NCBI GenBank assembly: GCA_947372405.1 | Contig: CANBTO010000429.1 | Span: forward strand, 1-5,081 | Origin: Verrucomicrobiaceae bacterium | Lineage (GTDB): Bacteria; Verrucomicrobiota; Verrucomicrobiae; Verrucomicrobiales; Akkermansiaceae | Length of the DNA stretch: 5,081 bases | Direction of reading: 5' to 3' | Translations under genes and position numbers: made by a program | The notes under the pieces: generated by a model | Databases searched by the model: none | What the model saw: only the letters and a program-made list of their open reading frames with translations | What the model was told of the DNA's origin: nothing | Shown here: positions 5,081-5,081 of the stretch, in pieces | Numbering within the stretch: position 1 is the stretch's first letter | Layout: each line of letters starts with the position of its first letter

Positions 5081-5081
5081 T

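Overview
The window is about 5 kb of GC-rich bacterial chromosome carrying ordinary housekeeping genes. The source is probably a PVC-type bacterium, most likely Verrucomicrobiota. That is an inference from the style of the bS21 protein, the unusual AddB-like nuclease and a degenerate repeat of the 'CGCAAAG/GCGGAGG' kind between genes; none of these is decisive. I see no tRNA, rRNA, CRISPR array, insertion sequence or prophage.

Layout, left to right. (1) 1-348 (+): the C-terminal part of a HupE/UreJ-type membrane protein, cut by the left edge. (2) 358-3081 (-): a 907-residue AddB-like protein, convergent with hupE and only 9 bp from it. It has a degenerate helicase-like N-terminal part and a C-terminal PD-(D/E)XK (RecB-type) nuclease domain. 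(3) 3082-3308: a spacer holding a degenerate dispersed repeat and the strong terminator of the next gene. (4) 3309-3536 (-): rpsU, ribosomal protein bS21. (5) 3537-3765: a 229-bp divergent control region with a TTGACA element inside an inverted repeat on the rpsU side and a 12-bp perfect palindrome on the desaturase side. (6) 3766-4896 (+): a membrane fatty acyl desaturase with all three histidine boxes and an unusual C-terminal helical tail, followed by a near-ideal terminator at 4922-4957. (7) 4958-5081: a hairpin and possibly the last 26 codons of a minus-strand gene running in from the right.

The genes do not form one pathway. They cover DNA end processing and recombination, translation, membrane lipid unsaturation and a metal or hydrogenase-linked membrane protein. 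The rpsU and desaturase genes are divergent and could share control sequences.

The most striking unexplained signal is an 8-base word, TGTTAGAA. It occurs seven times, plus one one-base variant, within or at the end of the AddB-like gene. It occurs on both strands and in several reading frames, and I found no copy in the last 2 kb of the window. It looks like an over-represented DNA word (HIP1-like or a protein or modification site) rather than a consequence of the protein sequence.
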